This document shows positions 1 to 8,221 of a DNA stretch of 64,000 nucleotides, one piece after another (the stretch's first letter is position 1; every line of letters begins with the position of its first letter). The position numbers and the translations under genes were made by a program. Source of the stretch: Hyphomicrobiales bacterium (GTDB lineage Bacteria > Pseudomonadota > Alphaproteobacteria > Rhizobiales > Rhizobiaceae); NCBI GenBank assembly GCA_900471605.1, contig UCEY01000010.1:54294-118293 (forward strand), read 5' to 3'. The notes beneath the pieces are model-generated. The model had not been told where the DNA came from. It searched no databases and was given only the letters and a program-made list of their open reading frames with translations.

Positions 1-1353
1 AAAGCCCGAGACGCCGAGACTGGCCGCCAGCCTGCCTGTCCGTTTGCGATGTGTCTCGACGGCGGGTGCCAGGACGCGCATCACGAAAGGTAGCGCCATC
101 AGCATATTGATGATTGCGACGAGCGCTGGGGCAAAACGCGCGACATCGCCGAAAGGCCGCAGCATCAGGAACCAGCCAGTACCGAGCACGACCGGCGGCA
201 CGAGCAGGACCAGCGAGGACATGGCCCCGAGGGAGAGGGAAAATGCCCTGGCAGTTCCGCCGGGCTGCTTCATGTCGGTTACCGCCTCGCGCGCGGCGAT
301 GATCGCGAGCGACGTCAGGACTGCCAATAGCCCGGCGGAAAGGGCGATTGCAAAACTGGTCCAGGCGGCGCGCAGGAAGGCGGCGCTGGTGACGAGGCTC
401 CAGAGATTGGCCCGAGCGCCAGCGGCAACGATCGATGCCAGCGGCAGGATCAGGAAGGCGGTGGCAAGCAGGATGGCGAACGTGTCCCAGAGCCGAGCCG
501 GCACCGTTCGGCCATCGAAGCGGCGCATGGCCCGGCCTGCCGTGATGCCGGCGTCGTCAGGTGCCGGAAAAAGGGAGATCGCGATCAGGACCAGCGCCGT
601 GATGCCGATCTGCAGCAGCGACAGCGCGATGGCGCGGGGTGGGTCGAAATCGAAGCGCAGCGACTGGTAGATCGCCACTTCGAGCGTCGTCGCAGCCGGC
701 CCGCCGCCGAGCACCAGGACGAGCGTGAAACTCGTGGCGCAGAGCATGAAGATCAGGCCGGTTATGCCGGGGATGACGCGCCGCGCCGCGGGCCATTCGA
801 TGAAACGGAAGACGGAAAAGGGTTTCATTCCAAGGCTGGAGGAGAGCAGCCAATATTCCGCCGGCAGACGCTCCAGTGCCGCGAGCAGCAGCCTTGCCGC
901 GAGCGGCAGGTTGAAGAACACATGCGCGAGCAGGATGCCGGATAACCCGTAAATGCTGACCGGCTGCTCAAGACCGAGCTTCAACAGCAGGCTGTTCATC
1001 ACCCCTTGCCGCCCCCATATGCCGATCAGGCCGAGCGCGCCGATCAACACCGGCAGGCCCATCGGCAGCGCCATCAGCCGGATGATCCAGATGCGGCCTG
1101 GAAAGCTTGGGCGGCGTGCGAGCGCCAGGGCGACGGGAAGCGCGAAGACGACCGACAGCAATGTCGAGAGAGCCGCCTGGAGCAGCGTGAAACGCAGGAT
1201 TTGCCAGGTATAGGCGGTAAACAGCCGGCTTTGGGTGTTGCCCGCATCCCAGGAGAGAAGGGCGGCGACAGCGATGCCGACGAAGAGGGTGACGCCTGCG
1301 AGGCTGAGCAGCCCCCAGCCTATCCCGCGTCTCCGTTCAGTCTGTGTCAGCAT
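1..1353 (-). CDS. thiP: Thiamine ABC transporter permease ThiP (3' end beyond window)
   Basis: Inner-membrane permease of the ThiBPQ importer, which brings thiamine and its phosphates in from the periplasm. The minus frame is open from an ATG at 1353 to the left edge, giving 451 residues with no stop, so the C-terminus is cut off. The translation starts MLTQTERRRGIGWG and is rich in hydrophobic helices. It carries two copies of the binding-protein-dependent permease domain; the coupling segment of the first reads SLGMKPFSVFRFIEWP, and the visible end (ASLGVSGF) is the start of the second. An in-frame TGA four codons upstream leaves 1353 as the only good ATG. It lies 20 bases after thiB, so the two are co-transcribed behind the TPP riboswitch. 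thiQ probably follows outside the window. Confidence 0.93.
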   Translation of the reverse strand, partial: MLTQTERRRGIGWGLLSLAGVTLFVGIAVAALLSWDAGNTQSRLFTAYTWQILRFTLLQAALSTLLSVVFALPVALALARRPSFPGRIWIIRLMALPMGLPVLIGALGLIGIWGRQGVMNSLLLKLGLEQPVSIYGLSGILLAHVFFNLPLAARLLLAALERLPAEYWLLSSSLGMKPFSVFRFIEWPAARRVIPGITGLIFMLCATSFTLVLVLGGGPAATTLEVAIYQSLRFDFDPPRAIALSLLQIGITALVLIAISLFPAPDDAGITAGRAMRRFDGRTVPARLWDTFAILLATAFLILPLASIVAAGARANLWSLVTSAAFLRAAWTSFAIALSAGLLAVLTSLAIIAAREAVTDMKQPGGTARAFSLSLGAMSSLVLLVPPVVLGTGWFLMLRPFGDVARFAPALVAIINMLMALPFVMRVLAPAVETHRKRTGRLAASLGVSGF

Positions 1354-1373
1354 GGGATCAGTTCATGCCCATT

Positions 1374-2384
1374 TTAGTTCATGCTCATGGCAGTCAGCCA
1401 TTCGTCGATCCAGGCCTGGCGATTCCTGGCGACCTCGTCGGACCCCATGAGGAAAGTCTTGCCCGGCTGCACCAGCTTGTTGAAGGCGTCCGGAAGCGGT
1501 GCGGAGGTTTTTGCGACCGGCATCATCCAGTTGGTGGTCGGGATGACATCCTGGAAAGCCGGCGACACCATGAATTTCAGGAACTGTTTCGCCAGATCCT
1601 TGTCGCCCGCGCCTTTCAGCAGGCCGGCAACCTCGATCTGGATGTAGTGACCTTCGGAGAAGGGCGCGGCCTGATAGCGGTCGGTCTTTTCCTCGACCAT
1701 GTGATAGGCGGGCGAGGTCGTGTAGGAAAACACCATCGGCACCTCGCCCTTGGTGAACAGGCCGTAGGCTTCCGACCAGCCGGGCGTGACGGTGAGCACG
1801 CGTTTCCTGAGCTTTGCCCAGGCCTCCGGCGCCTTGTCGCCATAGACCGATTTCACCCAGAGCAGCAGGCCGAGGCCCGGTGTCGAGGTGCGCGGGTCCT
1901 CGATGGCGATCTTCTGGGCAGGATCGCCCTCGACCAGTTCCTTCAGGCTTTTCGGCGGGTTCTTCATCGCCTGGGTATCGTAGACGACGGCGAAATGGCC
2001 GTAGTCGTAGGGAATGAATGTATCGTCGCTGTAATTGCCCGGCACCTTGGCGGCGGAGGCATCGAGCCCGTGCGGCTCGAAAAGGCCGGTCGCCTTGGCC
2101 TCGGAGATCAGGTTGGTATCGAGGCCGAGCGCGATATCGGCATCGGTGCCCTGGCCTTCAAGCTTCAGGCGGGTGAGAAGCGCCACGCCGTCAGCGACGC
2201 CGACGAAATTCAGCTTGCAGGCGCAGGTCTTCTCGAACGCCTCCTTCACCTTGGGGCCCGGACCCCAGTCGGAGATAAAGCTTTCATAGGTGTAGACGGT
2301 CAGCGTCTTTTCCTGCGCCTTGGCCGGGGCGGAAAGGGAAAGGGCGGCTGCAGCCGCCAATATCGAAAGAATGGTTCTGCGCAT
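1374..2384 (-). CDS. thiB: Thiamine ABC transporter periplasmic binding protein ThiB
   Basis: Periplasmic thiamine/TPP-binding protein that delivers ligand to ThiP. It has 336 residues, the usual family length. A Sec signal peptide (about residues 1-23, ending APAKAQ) is followed by the family start [18 protein letters not shown]. Family-typical segments include [12 protein letters not shown] and [15 protein letters not shown]. The start ATG has a strong AGGAGG six bases upstream, and that site is buried in a hairpin below the TPP riboswitch. It is the first gene of a thiB-thiP operon, expected to be switched off at high TPP. Confidence 0.95.
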   Translation of the reverse strand: MRRTILSILAAAAALSLSAPAKAQEKTLTVYTYESFISDWGPGPKVKEAFEKTCACKLNFVGVADGVALLTRLKLEGQGTDADIALGLDTNLISEAKATGLFEPHGLDASAAKVPGNYSDDTFIPYDYGHFAVVYDTQAMKNPPKSLKELVEGDPAQKIAIEDPRTSTPGLGLLLWVKSVYGDKAPEAWAKLRKRVLTVTPGWSEAYGLFTKGEVPMVFSYTTSPAYHMVEEKTDRYQAAPFSEGHYIQIEVAGLLKGAGDKDLAKQFLKFMVSPAFQDVIPTTNWMMPVAKTSAPLPDAFNKLVQPGKTFLMGSDEVARNRQAWIDEWLTAMSMN

Positions 2385-2435
2385 CAGCGCCTCCTCTGCT
2401 TGCGTTACAAGGGGAATAGGCGCTGATGAAGAGCC

Positions 2436-2520
2436 GTCTAATCCCTCCGCCGGTGTTAACCGGATCAGGTTCCGCGGGTTGGCCGAAGCCTCTCAGCCGC
2501 GCGAAAACGCGCGGCACCCC
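2436..2520 (-). promoter_or_regulatory. TPP riboswitch (THI element) of thiBP
   Basis: On the minus strand the aptamer reads GGGGTGCC, then CTGAGAGG, then GGAACCTGATCCGGTTAACA and GGAGGGA. These are the conserved THI-box blocks in the right order and spacing. It lies about 50 bases before the thiB start. The linker holds a perfect 11-bp inverted repeat (2382-2392 with 2418-2428) whose 3' arm contains part of the Shine-Dalgarno and the AUG. This suggests translational control: with TPP bound, the hairpin should close and hide the start site. Confidence 0.95.
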
Positions 2521-2578
2521 GTTAGAGCGCGATCAGGTTTAGCGGCGCCGGGAATGGCTGGCAAGGGGCCGGGCAGGA

Positions 2579-2977
2579 TCAGGCGGCGGCGCCCATATCC
2601 ATGTACATGATTTCCCAGACATGGCCGTCCGGATCCTGGAAGCTGCAGCCGTACATCGGACCCATTTCGAGGTTCGGCTTCCATTCGCCGCCACCGGCGC
2701 CGAGTGCCCTGGCCTTGAAGTCGTCGACCTCGGCGCGGCTGCCGGCGGAGAGGCAGTTCAGCACTTCCTTGGACGTCCGGGCGTTGGAAATGTCGCCGTT
2801 GATGAAGCCCTTGAATTTTTCGTGGGTGAGCAGCATCACGTAGATATGCTCGCTGACGACCATGCAGCTTGCCGTTTCATCCGAGAAATTGGGGTTCCTG
2901 GTAAAGCCGAGCGCGGTGTAAAAGTCCGTCGCAACCGTGATGTCGGCGACCGGCAGGTTCACAAAAATCATTCTCAT
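2579..2977 (-). CDS. VOC-family (glyoxalase/bleomycin-resistance fold) protein
   Basis: Small single-domain protein of the vicinal-oxygen-chelate fold, 132 residues. The beta-alpha-beta-beta-beta start MRMIFVNLPVADITVATDFY and the C-terminal SFQDPDGHVWEIMYMDMGA are typical of lactoylglutathione-lyase-like proteins related to PhnB. The substrate cannot be predicted. The frame extends upstream to 3010, but the ATG at 2977 has GGAGAGG about ten bases before it, so this start is preferred. It is a lone gene downstream of the receiver protein and upstream of the thiamine operon, with no operon partner. Confidence 0.8.
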   Translation of the reverse strand: MRMIFVNLPVADITVATDFYTALGFTRNPNFSDETASCMVVSEHIYVMLLTHEKFKGFINGDISNARTSKEVLNCLSAGSRAEVDDFKARALGAGGGEWKPNLEMGPMYGCSFQDPDGHVWEIMYMDMGAAA

Positions 2978-3072
2978 CGGGTAATATCCTCTCCGTTTTT
3001 CCCGGCACATCCGCGTGCCTCACCCAAGGACGGAGAATAGGGTACGATCCCGACATCGATGTTGAATTTTTC

Positions 3073-3522
3073 TCAGTGCTTCTGGGGAAACACTTTCAGT
3101 TCCCGCGGAACGATCGCCATGCCGCCGAGCCGGTTGGCGACGGCGTAGTCGATCGTCTTCTCGACCACATCCGGCATGACCGGTTTGGTAAGGACGCCGA
3201 GCGAGCCCGCGACGCCGTCTTGCACGTCGTCGGGATTGCCGGTCATGAAGACGACCGTGATGCCATATTGCTCGGCGAGTTCGCGGCCGATCTCCGGACC
3301 GGTCCGGCCGTCGGAGAGGTTAACATCGACCAGGGCAATATCGGCATGGGCGGCGAGCGCCAAAGCATGTTTGCGGGCGTTCGCAAAACCGGCCACCTTC
3401 AGCCCCATGGATTCCACGGTCTCGGCCACATCGAGCGCGATCAGAAACTCGTCTTCGACGATCATCACTCGTTGATTCATCGCTTCCGCGGCCAGCCGAC
3501 GACGCGTAACATTTGTCAGCAT
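3073..3522 (-). CDS. Single-domain response regulator (receiver only)
   Basis: A lone REC domain of about 149 residues with no output domain. The acidic pocket is in VMIVEDEFLIALDVAETV, the phospho-acceptor Asp in DIALVDVNLSDG, the conserved Thr/Ser region in VVFMTGNPDD, and the Lys in LTKPVMPD. The two-helix spacing resembles the receivers that work with HWE-type kinases. The start is chosen at 3522 (GGGGA seven bases upstream); an ATG at 3480 (MNQRVMIVEDE, with GGAAG upstream) is a real alternative and would remove 14 residues. The partner kinase is not adjacent. An HWE kinase lies 9 kb away at 12985-14787, but no link is shown by sequence. Confidence 0.82.
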   Translation of the reverse strand: MLTNVTRRRLAAEAMNQRVMIVEDEFLIALDVAETVESMGLKVAGFANARKHALALAAHADIALVDVNLSDGRTGPEIGRELAEQYGITVVFMTGNPDDVQDGVAGSLGVLTKPVMPDVVEKTIDYAVANRLGGMAIVPRELKVFPQKH

Positions 3523-3683
3523 TGGATGTCCCCATTCGGTTGATCGGTTCCTTCGCTGGCCGATGAGTCCTAAGGACATTCCGACCGTTATTGACCCATC
3601 GAACGTCTCGGGAAGCTACATGTTCCGGTCCGCGACAAATATTTTTTCAGCTAACTATCTGTTAAGCATAACAAATCGTAAAA

Positions 3684-5504
3684 CTAACCTTCGATTTCCT
3701 CACGCAACATTTCGAGCTCCAGCCATTCTTCTTCCATTTTGCCGATGCTTTGGCGCAGCTTTTCCATCTCCGCGGCCAACTTGTTGAAGGCGGCGGGATC
3801 CTTGGTGAAGAGATTGGGATCGGCCATCTTCTTTTCGCGGGCGGCGATCTCGGCCTCGGCTTTCGCCATTTCCTTCGGCAGGTTTTCGAGCGCGAATTTC
3901 TGCTTGTACGAGAGCTTGCCCTTGGCCTTGGGTGCTTCGGCGGCGGGAGAAGCAGTATCGGTCTTCGCCTTGTCGGCCTTTTCCGCGCGGCGTTTTTCCT
4001 CCTGGGCGCCCTTCCGTTGCGCCAGCATGTCGGTATAGCCGCCGGCATATTCGATCCAGCGGCCATCCGGCGCATCCGGATTGGCGGGGGCGATGGTGGA
4101 GGTGACGGTGCGGTCGAGGAAGTCGCGGTCATGGCTGACGAGGATCACTGTGCCGGTATAGCCGGCGACGATTTCCTGCAGCAGGTCCAGCGTCTCGATG
4201 TCGAGGTCGTTGGTCGGTTCGTCCAATATCAGCAGGTTCGAAGGCCGCGCCATGATGCGGGCAAGCATCAGACGGGCGCGCTCGCCGCCCGACAGGTTCT
4301 TGATCGGTGTCCTGATCTGCTCCGGCTGGAACAGGAAGTCCTTCATGTAGCCTGCGACATGCCGCTGCTCGCCGTTGACCAGCAGCGTCTCGCCGCGGCC
4401 ATCCGTCAGATAGTGGGACAGGGTGTCCTCGGGGTTCAGGTCCTCGCGCTTCTGGTCGAGCGTGGCGATTTCGAGGTTGGTGCCGAGCTTGACGGTTCCG
4501 GTGTCGGGGGTGAGCTGGCCGGTCAGCATCTTCAGCAGCGTCGTCTTGCCGGCGCCATTCGGGCCGACGAGACCGATGCAGTCGCCGCGATGCACGCGGA
4601 TCGAGAAGGGTGCGACGATCGGCCGGTCGTAGGTCTTGGTGATGTTTTCGGCCTCGATGACCAGCTTGCCGGATTCGCGGCCTTCGCTGACGGTCGCCTG
4701 CACCGTGCCCTGCGGCCCCTTGTGGCCGCGATAGTTCGAACGCATCGTCTGCAGCTCGCCGAGGCGGCGCATGTTGCGCTTGCGCCGTGCGGTGACGCCG
4801 TAGCGCAGCCAGTGTTCCTCGCGCTCGATCGCCTTGCCGAGCTTGTGCTGTTCCAGCTCTTCGGCCTCCAGCACCTCGTCGCGCCAGGCTTCGAACTCGC
4901 CGAAACCGCGGTTGAGACGCCGCGACGTGCCGCGGTCGAGCCAGACGGTGGCGTTCGACACCTTTTCGAGGAAACGGCGGTCATGCGAGATCACCACCAG
5001 CGCGCTTCTCGTCTTGCGCAGCTCGTCTTCCAGCCATTCGATGGTCGGCAGGTCGAGATGGTTGGTTGGCTCGTCGAGCATCAGGATGTCCGGCTCGGGC
5101 GCCATGACGCGGGCAAGTGCCGCGCGGCGGGACTCGCCGCCGGAAAGCGTGTTCGGGTCTTCCTGGCCGGTGAGGCCCAGATGTTCGAGCAGGTAGGTGA
5201 CGCGATAGGGATCGTCGCCGGGGCCGAGGCCCGCTTCGGCATAGGCCTGCACGGTCGAATAACCGGCGAAATCCGGTGCCTGTTCGAGGTAGCGGATGGT
5301 CGAGGACGGATGGCGGAACACTTCGCCCGATTGCGCCTCGACCATGCCGGCAGCGATCTTCATCAGGGTGGATTTGCCGGAACCGTTGCGGCCGACGAGG
5401 CAGATGCGATCGCCCGGCTCCACCTGCATGCCGGCGCCGGCCAGCAACGGCGCACCGCCGAAGCTCAGGAAGATATCGTCAAGTTTCAGGATAGGGGGCG
5501 CCAA
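3684..5504 (-). CDS. ABC-F family ATPase (Uup type)
   Basis: Soluble protein with two ABC ATPase domains and no membrane segment, 606 residues. Domain 1 has Walker A GRNGSGKST (about residue 37), signature LSGGESRRAALARVM and Walker B DILMLDEPTNHLD. Domain 2 has GPNGAGKTT and LSGGERARLMLARIM with LLILDEPTNDLD. The charged linker between domains and the C-terminal coiled coil (about 515-606, many Lys/Glu/Ala) fit Uup-like ABC-F proteins, which act on ribosomes or DNA rather than in transport. The start is TTG at 5504 with AGGAG eight bases upstream. It follows the thiamine pyrophosphokinase gene with a 3-base gap, so they form an operon. Assignment to Uup rather than another ABC-F branch is inferred from the C-terminal coil. 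Confidence 0.9.
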   Translation of the reverse strand: MAPPILKLDDIFLSFGGAPLLAGAGMQVEPGDRICLVGRNGSGKSTLMKIAAGMVEAQSGEVFRHPSSTIRYLEQAPDFAGYSTVQAYAEAGLGPGDDPYRVTYLLEHLGLTGQEDPNTLSGGESRRAALARVMAPEPDILMLDEPTNHLDLPTIEWLEDELRKTRSALVVISHDRRFLEKVSNATVWLDRGTSRRLNRGFGEFEAWRDEVLEAEELEQHKLGKAIEREEHWLRYGVTARRKRNMRRLGELQTMRSNYRGHKGPQGTVQATVSEGRESGKLVIEAENITKTYDRPIVAPFSIRVHRGDCIGLVGPNGAGKTTLLKMLTGQLTPDTGTVKLGTNLEIATLDQKREDLNPEDTLSHYLTDGRGETLLVNGEQRHVAGYMKDFLFQPEQIRTPIKNLSGGERARLMLARIMARPSNLLILDEPTNDLDIETLDLLQEIVAGYTGTVILVSHDRDFLDRTVTSTIAPANPDAPDGRWIEYAGGYTDMLAQRKGAQEEKRRAEKADKAKTDTASPAAEAPKAKGKLSYKQKFALENLPKEMAKAEAEIAAREKKMADPNLFTKDPAAFNKLAAEMEKLRQSIGKMEEEWLELEMLREEIEG

Positions 5505-5507
5505 CAG

Positions 5508-6158
5508 TCAGGCTCCTGTCATGTCGTAGGGGCGGGCAAGGATCATCGCCCTGCCGCTCTTTAGATGGAATTCCACCGGGCCTTCCGCAACGTTCGAGAC
5601 GGTGCGCGAGGAGCCGAAGGGAAGCGAAAAGTCGTCGAGCGGATACCGTGCACCGATGATATCGAGCCCTTCCAGGTCCGAGAAGCCGATCACGGAAAAC
5701 AGGGAGCCCTTGGATAGGCCGAGCGTCTTTGCGCCCGGCAGCAGCGGCATGGCTTCCTCGTCGCCGGAGGTCAGCAGGATGTCGAGGCCGCGTTCGGCAA
5801 GGCTCATGGCGTGAAAGAAGTGCTGGAGCGCGTGGTCGCTGCGCTCGCCGCCGAGCGCGCCGACGAAGATCAGCCTTGCTGCGCCCCTTTCGATGGCCTC
5901 GGTCGTCGCGATCTCGCCGTCTGTCTCGTTCTTGGCCGGCGGAAAGGCCTGCCGCTCGACGTGCGGGAACTGCGCGATCAGCGCGGCATCGGAAGAGTCG
6001 AAATCGCCCACCCAGAGTTCCGGCGTCACGCCCAGCGCCGCCGCATGGCGCATGCCGCTGTCGGCCGCGATGAAGCGGCTGCCGGCAACTGCGTCCCGCA
6101 GGCGGTCGGTGACGGTCAGATTGCCGCCGAGCAGAATGGTGAAGGTCGAATGGCTCAT
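5508..6158 (-). CDS. Thiamine pyrophosphokinase
   Basis: Transfers pyrophosphate from ATP to thiamine to make TPP, so it completes the salvage route fed by ThiBP in this window. The translation has FTILLGGNLTVTDRL near the N-terminus, the nucleotide/metal motifs FIAADSGMRHA and LWVGDFDSSD, and a C-terminal beta-rich domain, all typical of the TPK (THI80/ThiN) family. Length is about 216 residues from the ATG at 6158; ATG 6164 and a GTG at 6206 are in frame, none with a strong ribosome site. It sits immediately upstream of the ABC-F gene (3-base gap). No TPP riboswitch is visible in front of it. Confidence 0.87.
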   Translation of the reverse strand: MSHSTFTILLGGNLTVTDRLRDAVAGSRFIAADSGMRHAAALGVTPELWVGDFDSSDAALIAQFPHVERQAFPPAKNETDGEIATTEAIERGAARLIFVGALGGERSDHALQHFFHAMSLAERGLDILLTSGDEEAMPLLPGAKTLGLSKGSLFSVIGFSDLEGLDIIGARYPLDDFSLPFGSSRTVSNVAEGPVEFHLKSGRAMILARPYDMTGA

Positions 6159-6258
6159 GCGCATTGCCCATAGCGCAAAGCCGGCCGAAAGGGAAAGCTG
6201 TTGCACCGCCGGGGATGAGCTTTTAGTTTGCGGCGCGTTGATCGATCAGGATGCCGAG

Positions 6259-7098
6259 ATGCAGTTTCAGGGTACAGCGGACTATATTGCCGACAAGGAT
6301 CTGATGGTGGCGGTCAACGCCGCGATCCGGCTCGAACGTCCGCTGCTGGTGAAAGGCGAGCCCGGCACCGGCAAGACGGAGCTGGCGCGGCAGGTGGCTG
6401 CGGCGCTGGGCCTCGACCTGATCGAATGGAACATCAAGTCCACCACCAAGGCGCAGCAGGGGCTTTACGAGTATGACGCCGTCTCGCGGCTGCGTGACAG
6501 CCAGCTCGGCGACGAGCGCGTCCACGACGTCGCCAACTATATCCGCCGTGGCAAGCTGTGGCAGGCATTCGCGTCGGAGCAGAAGCTGGTGCTGTTGATC
6601 GACGAGATCGACAAGGCGGATATCGAATTCCCGAACGACCTGCTTCAGGAACTCGACCGCATGGAATTCCATGTCTACGAGACCGGCGAGATGGTGAAGG
6701 CCAGGGTCCGGCCGATCGTGATCATCACCTCCAACAACGAGAAGGAACTGCCGGACGCCTTCCTGCGCCGCTGTTTCTTCCACTATATCCGCTTCCCGGA
6801 AGTCGATACGCTCGCCCGCATCGTCGAGGTTCATTATCCCGGCATCAAGCAGACATTGGTGCGCAATGCGCTGACGCAGTTCTACGAAATCCGCGAAATG
6901 CCGGGGCTGAAGAAGAAGCCTTCGACGTCCGAAGCGCTGGACTGGATCCGGCTTCTGGTCTCCGACGATGTCGACCCGTCCGATCTGCGTGGCGACGTCA
7001 AGAACGCGCTTCCGAAGCTGCATGGCGCGCTCTTGAAGAACGAGCAGGACGTGCATCTGTTCGAGCGGATGGCCTTCATGGCTCGACGGGAGCGGTGA
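6259..7098 (+). CDS. MoxR-family AAA+ ATPase
   Basis: AAA+ ATPase of the MoxR branch, 279 residues. Walker A is GEPGTGKTELARQV (about residues 33-46), Walker B is LVLLIDEIDKAD, sensor 1 is IVIITSNNEKELPDAFLRRC, and the C-terminal lid contains LRGDVKNALPKL. MoxR proteins usually work with a VWA-domain partner to load metal cofactors or remodel protein complexes. The matching CoxE-type VWA gene is at 8222-9403, but metA lies between them. The start at 6259 is chosen because AGGA lies upstream and homology begins right after it; the open frame itself reaches back to 5893 across the neighbouring gene. The target complex is unknown. Confidence 0.9.
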   Translation: MQFQGTADYIADKDLMVAVNAAIRLERPLLVKGEPGTGKTELARQVAAALGLDLIEWNIKSTTKAQQGLYEYDAVSRLRDSQLGDERVHDVANYIRRGKLWQAFASEQKLVLLIDEIDKADIEFPNDLLQELDRMEFHVYETGEMVKARVRPIVIITSNNEKELPDAFLRRCFFHYIRFPEVDTLARIVEVHYPGIKQTLVRNALTQFYEIREMPGLKKKPSTSEALDWIRLLVSDDVDPSDLRGDVKNALPKLHGALLKNEQDVHLFERMAFMARRER

Positions 7099-7160
7099 GC
7101 GGAAGATTTTGCTCCCATTGACGCCGGCCATAGCAAGGCGTATTTGAGCTTCTGAGAATT

Positions 7161-7213
7161 CGTGGTGATTTGGCCGGCCGGCTTGCAGCCACGTTAAAAA
7201 AGTCGCTAAAGGG
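7161..7213 (+). promoter_or_regulatory. SAM-II riboswitch of metA
   Basis: The segment starts with GTGGTGATTT, has a GC-rich turn, then CTTGCAGCCACGTTAAAAAA and GTCGCTAAAGGG. This matches the compact SAM-II (metA) pseudoknot: a P1 stem GUGGU/GCCAC, the conserved UUGCA, an A-rich loop, and the final GCUAAA-GGG. SAM-II elements are typical of alphaproteobacterial methionine genes. It lies 75 bases ahead of the metA start. A bulged hairpin with a T-run follows, so premature termination is a possible mode of control. Confidence 0.9.
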
Positions 7214-7237
7214 CCGCGAGAAGATGTCTTCCCACGG

Positions 7238-7274
7238 ACCGGTCGCGATTTTTGTCGTCGCCGGTTTTTTATTT
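7238..7274 (+). terminator. Possible intrinsic terminator between SAM-II aptamer and metA
   Basis: ACCGG pairs with CCGGT, and the stem continues through small bulges (TCGCGA against TCGTCG) around a T-rich loop, followed by TTTTTTATTTT. It sits between the SAM-II aptamer and the metA start. It could act as the expression platform of the riboswitch. The bulges make the stem weaker than a classical terminator. Confidence 0.5.
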
Positions 7275-7288
7275 TGTTGGGTAAAGAC

Positions 7289-8209
7289 ATGCCGATCAAG
7301 ATTCCCGATACGCTGCCCGCATTCAGCACGCTCGTTTCCGAGGGTGTGCGGGTGATGACCGAAACCGTGGCGGTGCGGCAGGACATTCGTCCGCTGCAGA
7401 TCGGGCTCCTCAACCTCATGCCGAACAAGATCAAGACCGAGCTGCAGATGGCGCGCCTCGTCGGCGCCTCGCCGCTGCAGGTCGAGTTCTCGCTGATCCG
7501 CATCGGCGGCCACAAGGCCAAGAACACGTCGGAAGATCATCTCCTCTCGTTCTATGAGACCTGGGAAGAGGTGAAGCATCGCAAGTTCGACGGCTTCATC
7601 ATCACCGGCGCGCCGATCGAGACGCTTGCCTTCGAGGACGTCACCTATTGGGACGAGATGAGACAAATTCTCGACTGGACCGCGACCAACGTGCATTCGA
7701 CCATGAATGTCTGCTGGGGTGCGATGGCGGCGATCTATCACTTCCACGGCGTGCCGAAATACGAGCTGAAGGAAAAGGCGTTCGGCGTCTATCGCCACCG
7801 CAACCTCGTGCCGTCCTCGATCTATCTCAACGGGTTTTCGGACGATTTCCAGGTGCCGGTGTCGCGCTGGACGGAGGTCCGCCGCGCCGATATCGAAAAG
7901 CACCCGGATCTTGAGATCCTGATGGAATCCGATGAAATGGGCATCTGCCTGGTGCATGAGAAGGCCGGCAAGCGGCTCTACATGTTCAACCACGTGGAAT
8001 ACGACTCCACTTCGCTGGCGGACGAATATTTCCGCGACGTCAATGCCGGCGTGCCGATCAAGATGCCGCATAACTACTTCCCGCATAACGACGACACGCT
8101 GACGCCCTTGAACCGTTGGCGCAGCCATGCACATCTTCTGTTCGGCAACTGGATCAACGAGATCTACCAGACGACGTCGTATGATCTGGAGAAGATCGGC
8201 ACCGAATAG
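7289..8209 (+). CDS. metA: Homoserine O-acyltransferase MetA
   Basis: First dedicated step of methionine synthesis: acylation of homoserine, probably from acetyl-CoA as in rhizobial and agrobacterial MetA. It has 306 residues, the normal length. The start [11 protein letters not shown], the segment [14 protein letters not shown], the nucleophile motif [15 protein letters not shown] with its Cys, and the His/Glu region MFNHVEYDS are all typical. The ATG at 7289 is chosen over 7274 because the conserved MPIKIP start begins there. A SAM-II riboswitch lies directly upstream. The gene stands between a MoxR ATPase gene and the VWA gene usually paired with such ATPases. Confidence 0.95.
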   Translation: MPIKIPDTLPAFSTLVSEGVRVMTETVAVRQDIRPLQIGLLNLMPNKIKTELQMARLVGASPLQVEFSLIRIGGHKAKNTSEDHLLSFYETWEEVKHRKFDGFIITGAPIETLAFEDVTYWDEMRQILDWTATNVHSTMNVCWGAMAAIYHFHGVPKYELKEKAFGVYRHRNLVPSSIYLNGFSDDFQVPVSRWTEVRRADIEKHPDLEILMESDEMGICLVHEKAGKRLYMFNHVEYDSTSLADEYFRDVNAGVPIKMPHNYFPHNDDTLTPLNRWRSHAHLLFGNWINEIYQTTSYDLEKIGTE

Positions 8210-8221
8210 GGTCTCGACGCG

